From Deltaproteobacteria bacterium (lineage in GTDB: Bacteria; Desulfobacterota; Syntrophia; Syntrophales; Smithellaceae), in contig JANYAF010000056.1 of the NCBI GenBank assembly GCA_025355175.1, positions 1 through 32,261 on the forward strand: a stretch of DNA of 32,261 nt, in the 5' to 3' direction. Positions 6,303 through 14,716 of this stretch are shown here, one piece after another. How positions within the stretch are numbered: the stretch's first letter is position 1; every line of letters starts with the position of its first letter. The notes under the pieces are model-generated. The model was given only the letters and a program-made list of their open reading frames with translations. It was not told the DNA's origin and did not search any database. Both the position numbers and the translations under genes were made by a program.

Positions 6303-8674
6303 CCGCTCAAGACACCAACTTTTCCATCGATCCCCTCATGCTGGATCTGTTCCGCGTGGAGTTGGAGAACAACACCCGAACCCTGGAGTCGGGTCTGGTT
6401 ACGGCGGAACGGGACCAAACGCCGGAACGGATAGAACCCCTTATGCGGGCCGCCCACTCCATCAAGGGGGCTGCCCGAATTGTCGGTTTAAATACTGCCG
6501 TCACCCTCGCCCACGCCATGGAGGACGTCCTTACGGCTGCCCAGCATGGGAAACGGTCCCTGACGGCCGATGGGGTGGATCGGCTCTTGAAGGGAAATGA
6601 TTTTTTTGCCTCCCTTGCCCGCCTGGAAATCAGCGAGCTGCCTGCCGCTTTGGAAAAAGGATCCGCTGAAATTCAAGTTCTGTCAGATCACTTGCGAGAC
6701 TTCTTGTCATCACCAATTGAAGCCGTTCCGGAGACACCCCCGCGAGCAGCAACCGTAACACCTGAGAAGCCGCCGAACGCCGCCGTCTCCGGAATAGCGC
6801 CGAGTGTCCCCCCTGTCGTTACGGAAGCCCTTCTTCCCGGGCAACCATTGCCTGTTGCTTCTACGCAAGACAACGCCTGCTATGGTGCACCAACCGATCC
6901 GCCGGCCCTGCGCCCCCGCACGACACAAGACAAGGTAGATGGGGGCCTGGTTCGCGTCCGGGCGGAAAACATGAACCGTCTCATGGCCTTGGCCGGGGAA
7001 TGCCTTGTTCAGACTCAGTCCGTTAAAACGGTGTATCAGAGCCTACTGGCCATGAAGAAGAATATCTTCGAGGCGGCCAAGTCCCTGCAGCTCTCCCTTG
7101 AATCCCAGACACAAGAGGGAGACGGCGTTACAAAGGAAGGCGGTAAGGAAGCTCTGACCCGTATCACGGCTGCCGAGCAGGCGGCCTCTCAGGATATTGT
7201 CCTGTTTGAACGCTTCTCCCGCCGCATGGAACATCTGGCCCATCGCCTCTACAACGAGGTGATCAGCAGCCGGATGGTGCCCTTCTCCGACGGCCTGCAC
7301 GGCTTTCCCCGGATGGTCAGGGACCTGGCCCGGGAAACGGGGAAACAAGTCAACTTCGAAATTGCCGGAGCCGCGACACCGGTCGATCGAGATATTCTGG
7401 AGAGATTGGAAGCGCCCCTGTCCCACCTCATCCGCAACGCCATCGATCATGGCATGGAAACACCGGGTGAACGGAAGGCGGCAGGCAAACCAGCCGAAGG
7501 AACCCTCATCCTGGAGGCCCGGCATGTAGCGGGGATGTTGAACATCTCGCTTGCCGACGACGGTCGGGGAATCAATCCGGAAGACCTCCGGAGCAAGGTT
7601 GTCGAAAAGGGGTATGTCACACCGGAGATGGCCGGGAGCCTGAGCCGAACCGAACTGTTCGAGTTTTTATTTTTGCCGGGGTTCTCGACGGCCAAGACCG
7701 TGACGGAAATCTCCGGACGGGGTGTCGGTCTGGATGTCGTGTTCAACATGGCCCATGAGGTGGGCGGCGCCGTGCGCGTTGACGCCGGTGCCGGCCGGGG
7801 GGCCCGCTTCCACCTCCAATTGCCGCTGACGCTTTCGGTCCTGCGGACCTTGTTGCTTTCGATCGCCGGCGAGCCTTACGCCCTGCCCCTGTCCCGCATT
7901 GACCGGATTCTGTCTCTTACCCACGCCGATATCCGGGAGATTGAAGACCGCCCATACTGCACCCTGGACGGGGAGCATGTGGGCATCCTCGATGCCCGTC
8001 AGCTTTTTCAATTGCCGGCGGCGGCTACCCCGTCGGAACGGTTCGACGTTGTCGTCATCAGCGACCGGTTGAATCGCTATGGCCTGGCGGTTGATCACGT
8101 CATCGGTGAAGAAAACCTTGTTGTCCGCCCCCTCGACCAACGCCTGGGAAAGGTTCCCAACATCAGCGCCGGCGCCATTCTGGACGACGGCTCGCTGGTC
8201 GTCATCTTCGATGTGGACGATCTGGTCCGGTCCATCCATCAACTATTGACCACGGGCAAGATCCAGAAAATCGGCAAAGACCCTCAGGCCTTGCCGGCAG
8301 GTAAAAAACGGATCCTCGTCGTTGACGATTCCCTCACCGTGCGCGAGGTTGAGCGCAGGCTTCTGGTGACTGCCGGCTACGAGGTCGCCACGGCCATTGA
8401 CGGCGTGGATGGCTGGAACACCTTGAAAGTCCAACCCTTTGACCTGCTCATCTCTGACGTCGATATGCCCCGGATGAACGGTATCGACCTTGTCCGAACG
8501 CTTAAGGCCGATCCTCTTCTCAAGGAAATACCGGTCATGATCGTTTCCTACAAGGACCGTGAGGAAGACCGCATGCGGGGCCTCGAAGCCGGGGCCAACT
8601 ATTATCTTACCAAAGGTAGCTTTCATGATGAAAGCCTGCTTACCGCTGTACGCGACCTGATCGGAGCCCCCTGA
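6299..8674 (+). CDS. cheA: Hybrid CheA histidine kinase with C-terminal receiver (WspE-like)
   Basis: A 791-residue kinase. An Hpt domain comes first with AAHSIKGAARIVGL, phospho-acceptor His53. A Pro/Ala-rich linker (about 150-215) takes the place of a P2 domain. Then come the dimerisation helices, an HATPase core (HLIRNAIDHGMETPGERK N box; SLADDGRGI; STAKTVTEISGRGVGLDVV), a CheW-like regulatory domain and a REC domain (ILVVDDSLTVREVE ... LLISDVDMPRMNG, with the acceptor Asp in SDVDMP). In Wsp systems this kinase phosphorylates WspR and the CheB-like WspF; here the expected targets are the REC-PP2C protein and CheB encoded next. The start at 6299 is set by the ATGA overlap with CheW; about 68 in-frame upstream codons overlap that gene and are not used. 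It overlaps CheB by one base. Confidence 0.95.
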   Translation: MTAQDTNFSIDPLMLDLFRVELENNTRTLESGLVTAERDQTPERIEPLMRAAHSIKGAARIVGLNTAVTLAHAMEDVLTAAQHGKRSLTADGVDRLLKGNDFFASLARLEISELPAALEKGSAEIQVLSDHLRDFLSSPIEAVPETPPRAATVTPEKPPNAAVSGIAPSVPPVVTEALLPGQPLPVASTQDNACYGAPTDPPALRPRTTQDKVDGGLVRVRAENMNRLMALAGECLVQTQSVKTVYQSLLAMKKNIFEAAKSLQLSLESQTQEGDGVTKEGGKEALTRITAAEQAASQDIVLFERFSRRMEHLAHRLYNEVISSRMVPFSDGLHGFPRMVRDLARETGKQVNFEIAGAATPVDRDILERLEAPLSHLIRNAIDHGMETPGERKAAGKPAEGTLILEARHVAGMLNISLADDGRGINPEDLRSKVVEKGYVTPEMAGSLSRTELFEFLFLPGFSTAKTVTEISGRGVGLDVVFNMAHEVGGAVRVDAGAGRGARFHLQLPLTLSVLRTLLLSIAGEPYALPLSRIDRILSLTHADIREIEDRPYCTLDGEHVGILDARQLFQLPAAATPSERFDVVVISDRLNRYGLAVDHVIGEENLVVRPLDQRLGKVPNISAGAILDDGSLVVIFDVDDLVRSIHQLLTTGKIQKIGKDPQALPAGKKRILVVDDSLTVREVERRLLVTAGYEVATAIDGVDGWNTLKVQPFDLLISDVDMPRMNGIDLVRTLKADPLLKEIPVMIVSYKDREEDRMRGLEAGANYYLTKGSFHDESLLTAVRDLIGAP

Positions 8675-9711
8675 TGCCCCTCAAAATTGCCCTTGTTCAT
8701 CATGACGTTGACGCCCTGAAAATTCTGCGTCAGGTCGTCACCTCGGAACCGGACTACACAGTTGCCTGGATAACCAGTAACGGGGTTGAGGCTCTCGGGA
8801 TGTGCCGGCGCGACCCGCCGGATATACTGCTGGTTGATCTCGCCCTGGCCGACATGGACGGCGCCCGATTCATCTGTGACGTCATGAAAGAGACACCCTG
8901 CGCTATCCTGGTCCTGTCCGATGCCATCGCGAAGCAGGCGGGAAAGGTCTTCGAGGCGATGGGTTGCGGAGCGCTGGATGCCATCGCCACACCCACCCGT
9001 GAGGAGGACAGTTCCTTAAATGGCGGGGACGCCCTGCTTAAAAAAATGGCCACGATGGCCAAGCTTCTGGGAAGCGCGTCTAAACCTTCACGAGCAGGCG
9101 CTCCCATGACCCGGTTTGAACTGGATCGCTTGCCGCCTCTGATTGCCATCGGCTCTTCCACAGGAGGCCCCAGGGCCCTGGGGACCATCCTATCTACTCT
9201 CCCGAAAGGGCTGGATGCCGCCATTGTTATCTGTCAGCATGTCGATCTCCAGTTTGCCCAGGGTTTGGCCCAATGGCTGGACTCCCAGACATCCTTCACT
9301 GTGGCCCTTGCCCGGGAGGGAATGCGGCCCCAATCCGGTATCGCGTTGGTTGCGGGAACGAATGATCATCTTGTTCTGGAACAGGATCGGGCCTTCCATT
9401 ATACGGCCGATCCCCGGGATTACCCTTATCGTCCGTCCGTCAACGCCTTCTTTGAAAGTCTCCAGAAATACTGGCCCCGGAAAGATCTGGCGATCCTCCT
9501 CACGGGTATGGGACGGGACGGTGGAGAAGGATTGGCTTCATTGCGCAGGGCGGGCTGGCACACCATCGTTCAGGATGAAAAAACTTCCGTTGTCTATGGC
9601 ATGCCGGCAGCGGCGGTGGAACTGGGCGGCGCGGTTGAAATCCTGCCTCTGGAAATGATCGCGGGAGCAATTTTGAAAAAGATACCCATCAGCAAAGGAA
9701 ATATATCATGA
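8674..9711 (+). CDS. cheB: CheB-type receptor methylesterase (WspF-like)
   Basis: A 345-residue response regulator with a C-terminal esterase/deamidase domain that removes methyl groups from the receptor and so resets the array. The receiver spans about 1-120, with the acceptor Asp55 in LLVDLALADMDG. The catalytic residues are visible as the Ser in IGSSTGGPRAL, the His in ICQHVDLQFAQGL and the Asp in LLTGMGRDGGEGL. The N-terminus (IALVHHDVDALKIL, then ITSNGVEALGMC) follows the WspF pattern but has His-His where an Asn-Asp or Asp-Asp pair normally helps bind magnesium. It overlaps CheA by one base and the phosphatase gene by four (ATGA at 9708-9711). Confidence 0.94.
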   Translation: MPLKIALVHHDVDALKILRQVVTSEPDYTVAWITSNGVEALGMCRRDPPDILLVDLALADMDGARFICDVMKETPCAILVLSDAIAKQAGKVFEAMGCGALDAIATPTREEDSSLNGGDALLKKMATMAKLLGSASKPSRAGAPMTRFELDRLPPLIAIGSSTGGPRALGTILSTLPKGLDAAIVICQHVDLQFAQGLAQWLDSQTSFTVALAREGMRPQSGIALVAGTNDHLVLEQDRAFHYTADPRDYPYRPSVNAFFESLQKYWPRKDLAILLTGMGRDGGEGLASLRRAGWHTIVQDEKTSVVYGMPAAAVELGGAVEILPLEMIAGAILKKIPISKGNIS

Positions 9712-10931
9712 CGGAAAACGAAACAAAAAACGCCGCCCGGTCCGCAAACCCGGCCTCAGTGGCCACCCTGACGGCACATAAAATCAAGGTCCTTCTCATC
9801 GACGATCAAGCCATTGTCGGCGCGGCGGTGAAGCGGATGCTCGAACCGGAAACGGATATCGTCTTTCAGTTCTGTCAGGACCCCACCCAGGCCATCCCGA
9901 CCGCCGCCAGATTTGAACCGACGGTTATCCTCCAGGATCTCATCATGCCGGATATCGATGGCCTGACCCTGGTGAAATTCTTCCGGGTCCACCCGCAGCT
10001 TAAGGATGTCCCACTGATCGTCCTGTCCTCCAAGGAAGAGGCTGAGACCAAGGCCGACGCGTTTGCCCTGGGAGCAAACGACTATATGGTGAAGCTCCCT
10101 GATCGGATTGAGCTCATCGCCCGAATCCGCTACCATTCCCAGGGCTATATCAACCTCCTCCAGAGAAACGAGGCATTCGCCGCCCTTCTCGCCAGCCGCC
10201 AGGCCCTGGCCGCAGAGCTGGCCCAGGCGGCGGACTATGTCGTTTCTCTCATGCCCGCTCCCTTATCCGAAGGAACCATCACCACAGCCTGGCGCTTTTT
10301 CCCCAGCGCCCAGTTAGGCGGCGACAGCTTCGGCTACCACTGGATCGATGAGAACATGTTTGCCATGTATCTCCTCGACGTCTGCGGTCACGGGGTCGGC
10401 TCGGCCCTTTTGTCCGTTTCGGCCTTCAACGCCATCCGCTCCCAGACGCTTCCGAACACGGACTTCCGGGTGCCCCGGCAGGTGCTGGCAGCGCTCAACG
10501 ACGCCTTCCCCATGGAGCACAACAACAACCTCTATTTCACCATCTGGTACGGCGTTTTCGACCGCCGGACCCGCGAGCTTCGCTTCGCCAGCGGCGGTCA
10601 TCCGCCGGCTTTCCTTATTTCCCGGGAAGGAATCCTTGCCCGACTGATAACGGCCAATTTGTTCATTGGCGGACTTCCCGAGAGCGTGTATCAGGGAGGT
10701 TCCGCAACCGCTCCACCCGGGGCCCATCTCTATATCTTCTCCGACGGCGTTTATGAGGTGGAACGTCCCGAGGGCGGCATGTGGTCCATGGACGAACTGG
10801 GAACCTATTTGCTTCAGAACCGACTGGAGAAAAACGAAGATATTGATGCCCTGTATCGAAAGATGCAGACCTATCACGGTCAGGACGTCCTGGAGGATGA
10901 CTTCTCCATGCTGGCCATCCAATTCACATGA
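9708..10931 (+). CDS. WspR-like receiver fused to a PP2C (RsbU/SpoIIE-type) serine phosphatase
   Basis: A 407-residue output protein. Residues 25-150 are a receiver with acidic pair D32/D33, acceptor D77 (ILQDLIMPDIDG) and a distinctive GANDYMVKLPDRIELIARIR followed by YINLLQRNEAF. From memory, this tail closely resembles the receiver and linker of WspR. The GGDEF domain of WspR is absent. In its place, about 185-407, is a PP2C phosphatase with metal-site motifs LGGDSFGY, LLDVCGHGVGSALL, SGGHPPAF, IFSDGVYEVE and EDDFSMLAI. Such phosphatases remove phosphate from STAS anti-anti-sigma proteins. CheA phosphorylation would be expected to switch its activity. The next gene encodes the matching kinase type. 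The ATG overlaps the CheB stop; 13 bases follow before the next start. Confidence 0.93.
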   Translation: MTENETKNAARSANPASVATLTAHKIKVLLIDDQAIVGAAVKRMLEPETDIVFQFCQDPTQAIPTAARFEPTVILQDLIMPDIDGLTLVKFFRVHPQLKDVPLIVLSSKEEAETKADAFALGANDYMVKLPDRIELIARIRYHSQGYINLLQRNEAFAALLASRQALAAELAQAADYVVSLMPAPLSEGTITTAWRFFPSAQLGGDSFGYHWIDENMFAMYLLDVCGHGVGSALLSVSAFNAIRSQTLPNTDFRVPRQVLAALNDAFPMEHNNNLYFTIWYGVFDRRTRELRFASGGHPPAFLISREGILARLITANLFIGGLPESVYQGGSATAPPGAHLYIFSDGVYEVERPEGGMWSMDELGTYLLQNRLEKNEDIDALYRKMQTYHGQDVLEDDFSMLAIQFT

Positions 10932-10944
10932 AAGGTAACGTAAG

Positions 10945-12474
10945 ATGCCCCAAAGAAAACACACCCTGAAACTAACAGCCCCCTGTGATCTTTCCTATCT
11001 GCACCTCGTCCAGTCCTTTGTGCGTGGGGCGGCCGAGATCTATGGTTTTACCGGCAACGACCTCTACAAGATCGAACTGGCTATTGAAGAGGGGATCACC
11101 AACGTCATGAAATACGCCTTCGACGACGACGATGATGAGCCGGCAACTTTCGATGTCATCTGTGAACGCGTCCAGTTGGGCATACGGATTATCATCAAGG
11201 AGAAAGGCATCCCCTTTGATCCCGAGCATCTCCCCAAATTCGATCCCGCGTGCGATTTGGATCAAATGGCCTCTTCAGGCATGGGGATGTTCCTCATGCG
11301 GGAATCCATGGATGAATTAAATTTCCTCAATCTTGGACAGGAAGGAAAAGAGACCCACCTCACAAAATTTCTCCCCCGGGAAAGCGTCGAGAATTTACTG
11401 ACCCCGGCCGAACGGCAGGACGTGGCAGAAGCCAAACCGGAAGCGCCCGAAAAAACACGGACCGTGGAAAAAATCCCTTACACCGTCCGGCGCATGGCCC
11501 CCGACGAGGCCATCGAGATCTCCCGGTGCGCCTATAAATCCCATGGTTACACCTTTTTCGACGATCACATCTACTACCCGGATCGAATTATTGATCTTAA
11601 CGCGACGGATGAGATGATATCCGCCGTAGCGGTCACCGAAGACAATACGTTCATGGGGCATTCAGCCCTCGTCTATCCTGCCCCGGGAGCACGGATCGCC
11701 GAGTTTACTTTTGTTTTCGTCAATCAGGCCTACCGAAGCCAGGGATGCATGGGCCGCCTGTGCCAGTTCCTCATCACGACGCCGAAAAAGCATCCCCTGA
11801 CCGGTGTCTATTCTTATTCCGTGGCCAACCATGTTTATACGCAGCGGGGCGTCCTCAACCTGGCCTTTAGGGACTGCGGCATCCTGCTCGCCACCAGTCC
11901 CGCCACCTGGCGGTTCAAGGGTATCGCCGAAGAAAACGAACAACGGATCAGTGTTGTTTTGAGCTTCCGCTATATCACAACGCCCCCGGCCCGGTCCATC
12001 TACGCACCGCCTCAGCATCGGGCCATGATCACCCGCCTGTATGACAATATCCAGGCCGGCCACACCTGTGCCGAACCGGAGACAGCAGCGCCTCTGTTTG
12101 ATGGCGATGTCTCTCTCATCGAAACAAGCATCTTCACATCGGAGCATTGCGGGGAAATCTGGGTGAACCGCTACGGCGCCGAGATCGTCCGGGAGATCCG
12201 GGGCATCCTGCGCGACTTGTGCCTCCGTCAGGTCGCTGCGATCAACTTGTTTCTCCCCCTGGAAAACCCGACCACCTGGTTCGTCGCGGAGGAAATTGAA
12301 AAACTCGGCTTTTTCTTTGCAGGCATCTTACCGGAAACCTATCTGGGCGACGTCCTGATCCTTCAGTATCTCAACAACGTCGCCCTGGATTATGGCAAAA
12401 TTCAAGCCTATTCCGATGTGGCAAAAGATGTCCTGGCTTATATCCAAGCCCGGGACCACAATGCAGATTTGTAA
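10945..12474 (+). CDS. RsbW-like serine kinase/anti-sigma ATPase fused to a GNAT-like domain
   Basis: A 509-residue soluble protein with two parts. Residues 1-150 are an RsbW/SpoIIAB-type HATPase: N box IELAIEEGITNVMKYAF (Asn53), G1 region KEKGIPFDP at 85-93, G2 region SSGMGMFLMRESMDEL. The usual Asp of the D-x-G adenine-binding motif is a Glu (E86). After a charged linker (about 150-170), residues 175-340 look like an acetyltransferase: PYTVRRMAPDEAIEIS at the start and FTFVFVNQAYRSQGCMGRLC as the acetyl-CoA-binding V-x-x-x-YR-x-x-G segment. The rest (about 340-509) is compatible with a second, degenerate GNAT-like fold. RsbW-type kinases bind sigma factors or phosphorylate STAS proteins; no STAS or sigma gene is in the window. 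Start supported by AAAGG upstream of the ATG. The GNAT substrate is unknown. Confidence 0.85.
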   Translation: MPQRKHTLKLTAPCDLSYLHLVQSFVRGAAEIYGFTGNDLYKIELAIEEGITNVMKYAFDDDDDEPATFDVICERVQLGIRIIIKEKGIPFDPEHLPKFDPACDLDQMASSGMGMFLMRESMDELNFLNLGQEGKETHLTKFLPRESVENLLTPAERQDVAEAKPEAPEKTRTVEKIPYTVRRMAPDEAIEISRCAYKSHGYTFFDDHIYYPDRIIDLNATDEMISAVAVTEDNTFMGHSALVYPAPGARIAEFTFVFVNQAYRSQGCMGRLCQFLITTPKKHPLTGVYSYSVANHVYTQRGVLNLAFRDCGILLATSPATWRFKGIAEENEQRISVVLSFRYITTPPARSIYAPPQHRAMITRLYDNIQAGHTCAEPETAAPLFDGDVSLIETSIFTSEHCGEIWVNRYGAEIVREIRGILRDLCLRQVAAINLFLPLENPTTWFVAEEIEKLGFFFAGILPETYLGDVLILQYLNNVALDYGKIQAYSDVAKDVLAYIQARDHNADL

Positions 12475-12477
12475 GCA

Positions 12478-14172
12478 ATGAACGATGTCGCCCTCCGTAT
12501 TCATAGCCGGCACCGGGGAACGCCGGCAAACACTTTTGCCGATCTGGTACTTCGTGATGCCCTCGTCTATACCGCTGACCAACGGCAATCCTGGGCAGAG
12601 GCTGTGGCCATCCGCAAGGGGACTATTGTCTATGTCGGTTCGACCGACGGTCTCCGACCATTTGTCGGCCCCGAGACACAGGTCCGGGAACTGCCCGGGC
12701 GCCTGATTCTCCCCGGCTTTCGGGATGCTCACATCCATCCTCTGACGGGGAGTCTGAATCTGTTCGAATGCCGCCTGATCGGTTCCGCAGACCCGCGCGC
12801 CTATCTGTCTCAGGTAGCCGTCTATGCCCGGGCCAATGAGGACCAGCCCTTCATCCGTGGGGGCGGCTGGCTACCCGACGCCTTTCCCGAGTGTGGCCCC
12901 CACCGCAGTGACCTGGACGCCATCGTTCCCGACCGGCCTGTTCTCCTCAAATCCATCGACGGGCACAGCGCCTGGATCAACACCAGGGCGCTGGAGCTGG
13001 CGGGAATCACAGCGGATACGACGAACCCTCCCGGTGGTCTCATCGAAAGAGACCCCAGAAGCGGCGAAGCAACCGGCACCCTCCGGGAATGGTCGGCCAT
13101 GGACCTCGTTGCTTCACGCTTTCCGCCCCCCACACTTGCGGATCGTGTAACCGCCGGCTGGGCCTTCATGGAGATGGCGGCCCGACTGGGTATCGTCTCT
13201 ATCCATGAGGCCATGGCCAAGGAGGATGAACTGGCGGCCTACCGAGTGCTGGACCAAAGTGGCGAGCTGACCCTCCGGGTTCAGGCGGCCCTCCTGTGCG
13301 AACCGGAAAAGGGGATGGATCAGATCGAAGATTTACTGGCCATCAGGCAAGCCTATCAAGGCGGCCTTCTTACGCCCCGAACCGTGAAGATCTTTGTTGA
13401 TGGTGTTGTGGAGGGACACACAGCCTGGCTCATCGATTCGTATGCAGACCGGCCGGGCTTTTGCGGCGAGCGGCTCTGGTCGCCCCAAGAACTGAATGGC
13501 ATGGCCGCCGCCCTGGATCGGGCAGGTTTCCAGCTCCACCTCCACGCCGTAGGTGACGGCGCCGTCCGTATGTCCCTGGACGCCTTCGCCCATGTAGCCC
13601 TGGTTAACGGCCACCGGGACCGCCGCCCCATGATTGCCCATTGCGACCTCATTGATCCAGTCGATCTGCCCCGGTTCCATTCTCTCGGCGTAATTGCCAA
13701 CCTGCAGCCCCTGTGGTTTTACGCCGAAAGGAATTTTCGGAAAACGACACGGACTTTCCTGGGCAGAGAACGGGCCGGGCGACTCTACCCCATGCAGAGC
13801 CTCTTGACGTCAGGAGCCGCTGTGACCTGCGGAACGGACTGGCCCTTCAGCGGGGAGCTCAACACCTTCAATCCCCTCATGGCCATCCAAGTGGGTGTTA
13901 CCCGCATGGGGCTCGATGCCGACGCGGCGCCTGTCTATGCGCCCGAACAATGTGTCTCGCTTACTGCTCTTATCGATGCCCACACAACCGACGGCGCCTA
14001 CGCCGATTTCCAGGAGCACCTCACCGGCGCCCTCATCGTCGGCCGGTCGGCCGACCTCATCTGCCTCGACAGGAATATTTTCGCCCTCCCGCCTTCAGAA
14101 ATATCTCAAGCCCGGATCCTGTTGGCCATCTTTCAGGGGAAACAGGTCTATCAAGCCCCTTTTAATGGGTGA
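12478..14172 (+). CDS. YtcJ-like metal-dependent amidohydrolase (Amidohydro_3)
   Basis: A 564-residue cytosolic hydrolase. Metal-binding motifs are DAHIHP (His85 and His87), LHLHAVGDGAVRM, MIAHCDLID and TCGTDWPFSG, in the order usual for the family, and the N-terminal beta-sandwich strand reads DLVLRDALVYTADQRQSWAEAVAI. Family members hydrolyse C-N bonds of small cyclic or N-acyl compounds; the substrate cannot be told from sequence. The gene starts three bases after the stop of the ATPase-GNAT gene and shares the high GC look of the operon, so it is probably co-transcribed. Whether it serves the signalling pathway (for example by making or removing the receptor ligand) or is a passenger is unknown. 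There is no recognisable terminator just after it. Confidence 0.9.
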   Translation: MNDVALRIHSRHRGTPANTFADLVLRDALVYTADQRQSWAEAVAIRKGTIVYVGSTDGLRPFVGPETQVRELPGRLILPGFRDAHIHPLTGSLNLFECRLIGSADPRAYLSQVAVYARANEDQPFIRGGGWLPDAFPECGPHRSDLDAIVPDRPVLLKSIDGHSAWINTRALELAGITADTTNPPGGLIERDPRSGEATGTLREWSAMDLVASRFPPPTLADRVTAGWAFMEMAARLGIVSIHEAMAKEDELAAYRVLDQSGELTLRVQAALLCEPEKGMDQIEDLLAIRQAYQGGLLTPRTVKIFVDGVVEGHTAWLIDSYADRPGFCGERLWSPQELNGMAAALDRAGFQLHLHAVGDGAVRMSLDAFAHVALVNGHRDRRPMIAHCDLIDPVDLPRFHSLGVIANLQPLWFYAERNFRKTTRTFLGRERAGRLYPMQSLLTSGAAVTCGTDWPFSGELNTFNPLMAIQVGVTRMGLDADAAPVYAPEQCVSLTALIDAHTTDGAYADFQEHLTGALIVGRSADLICLDRNIFALPPSEISQARILLAIFQGKQVYQAPFNG

Positions 14173-14186
14173 CCTCCTCGCGCGAA

Positions 14187-14621
14187 TTATTCTCTTTTGT
14201 CCCGATCCTCAACCAACGTCAGCCGAAAGCCGTCTTTTTCCATTTTTAATATCAGGCCGCACATGCGGAAACGGCGATGGAATGAATTTGTTTTTTTCCC
14301 CTCGTGAAATGTTGGCGATGAACCATCCCGGTTCCAGGGCATCACAGTAATAAAAGGACTGGTGCGATCAATGCCCGTAGCAATGTTTATGGATGACGGA
14401 TCAGCCTGTTTGAGCCATTCAAGAAAACTCAGCAGTGTATCGAAAAAACGGGCGGCAGCAATACGAACAAAAGGAATGTTAATCAGAGGGATGAGAATAA
14501 TCTGTTCCGGCGTGCGGATGAGACATGAATTCGATGAAAGAAGATCGGGTTTTCGGAGATAAGGATATATTTCCGCCTGCCGGGTTCCCAGAAGTAGTTG
14601 CCAAATCTGATTGATCAGCAA
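14187..14621 (-). CDS. Hypothetical protein, 144 residues, TTG start
   Basis: I do not recognise this protein. It would start at a TTG with a good AAGGAG site six bases upstream and would end 15 bases from the convergent amidohydrolase stop. The sequence has a hydrophobic stretch (IRTPEQIILIPLINIPFVRIAAARFF), then FLEWLKQAD and a basic, charged C-terminus ending EDRDKRE. Base composition is lower in GC than the operon it faces. It lies between the Wsp-like operon and der, inside the segment bounded by the der direct repeats. It could be the remnant of a longer gene, or spurious; the ribosome site is the main support. Confidence 0.4.
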   Translation of the reverse strand: MLINQIWQLLLGTRQAEIYPYLRKPDLLSSNSCLIRTPEQIILIPLINIPFVRIAAARFFDTLLSFLEWLKQADPSSINIATGIDRTSPFITVMPWNRDGSSPTFHEGKKTNSFHRRFRMCGLILKMEKDGFRLTLVEDRDKRE

Positions 14622-14716
14622 TGATGACTCCTTGAGCTTTGATAAGACATTGCTTATTCATGGTTGAACTATAAGAACCTCGGGTCATCTTCCCACAACC
14701 GACGTGGCGGCTGCCA

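Noticed and set aside
9708..10931. Diguanylate cyclase (GGDEF) expected at the WspR position
   Set aside because: No GGDEF/GGEEF motif occurs; the C-terminal half carries PP2C motifs such as DVCGHG and FSDGVYE.
14479..14688. Alternative minus-strand frame overlapping the hypothetical gene at 14187-14621
   Set aside because: Serine-rich, low-complexity translation and a weaker start than the AAGGAG-TTG of the other frame.
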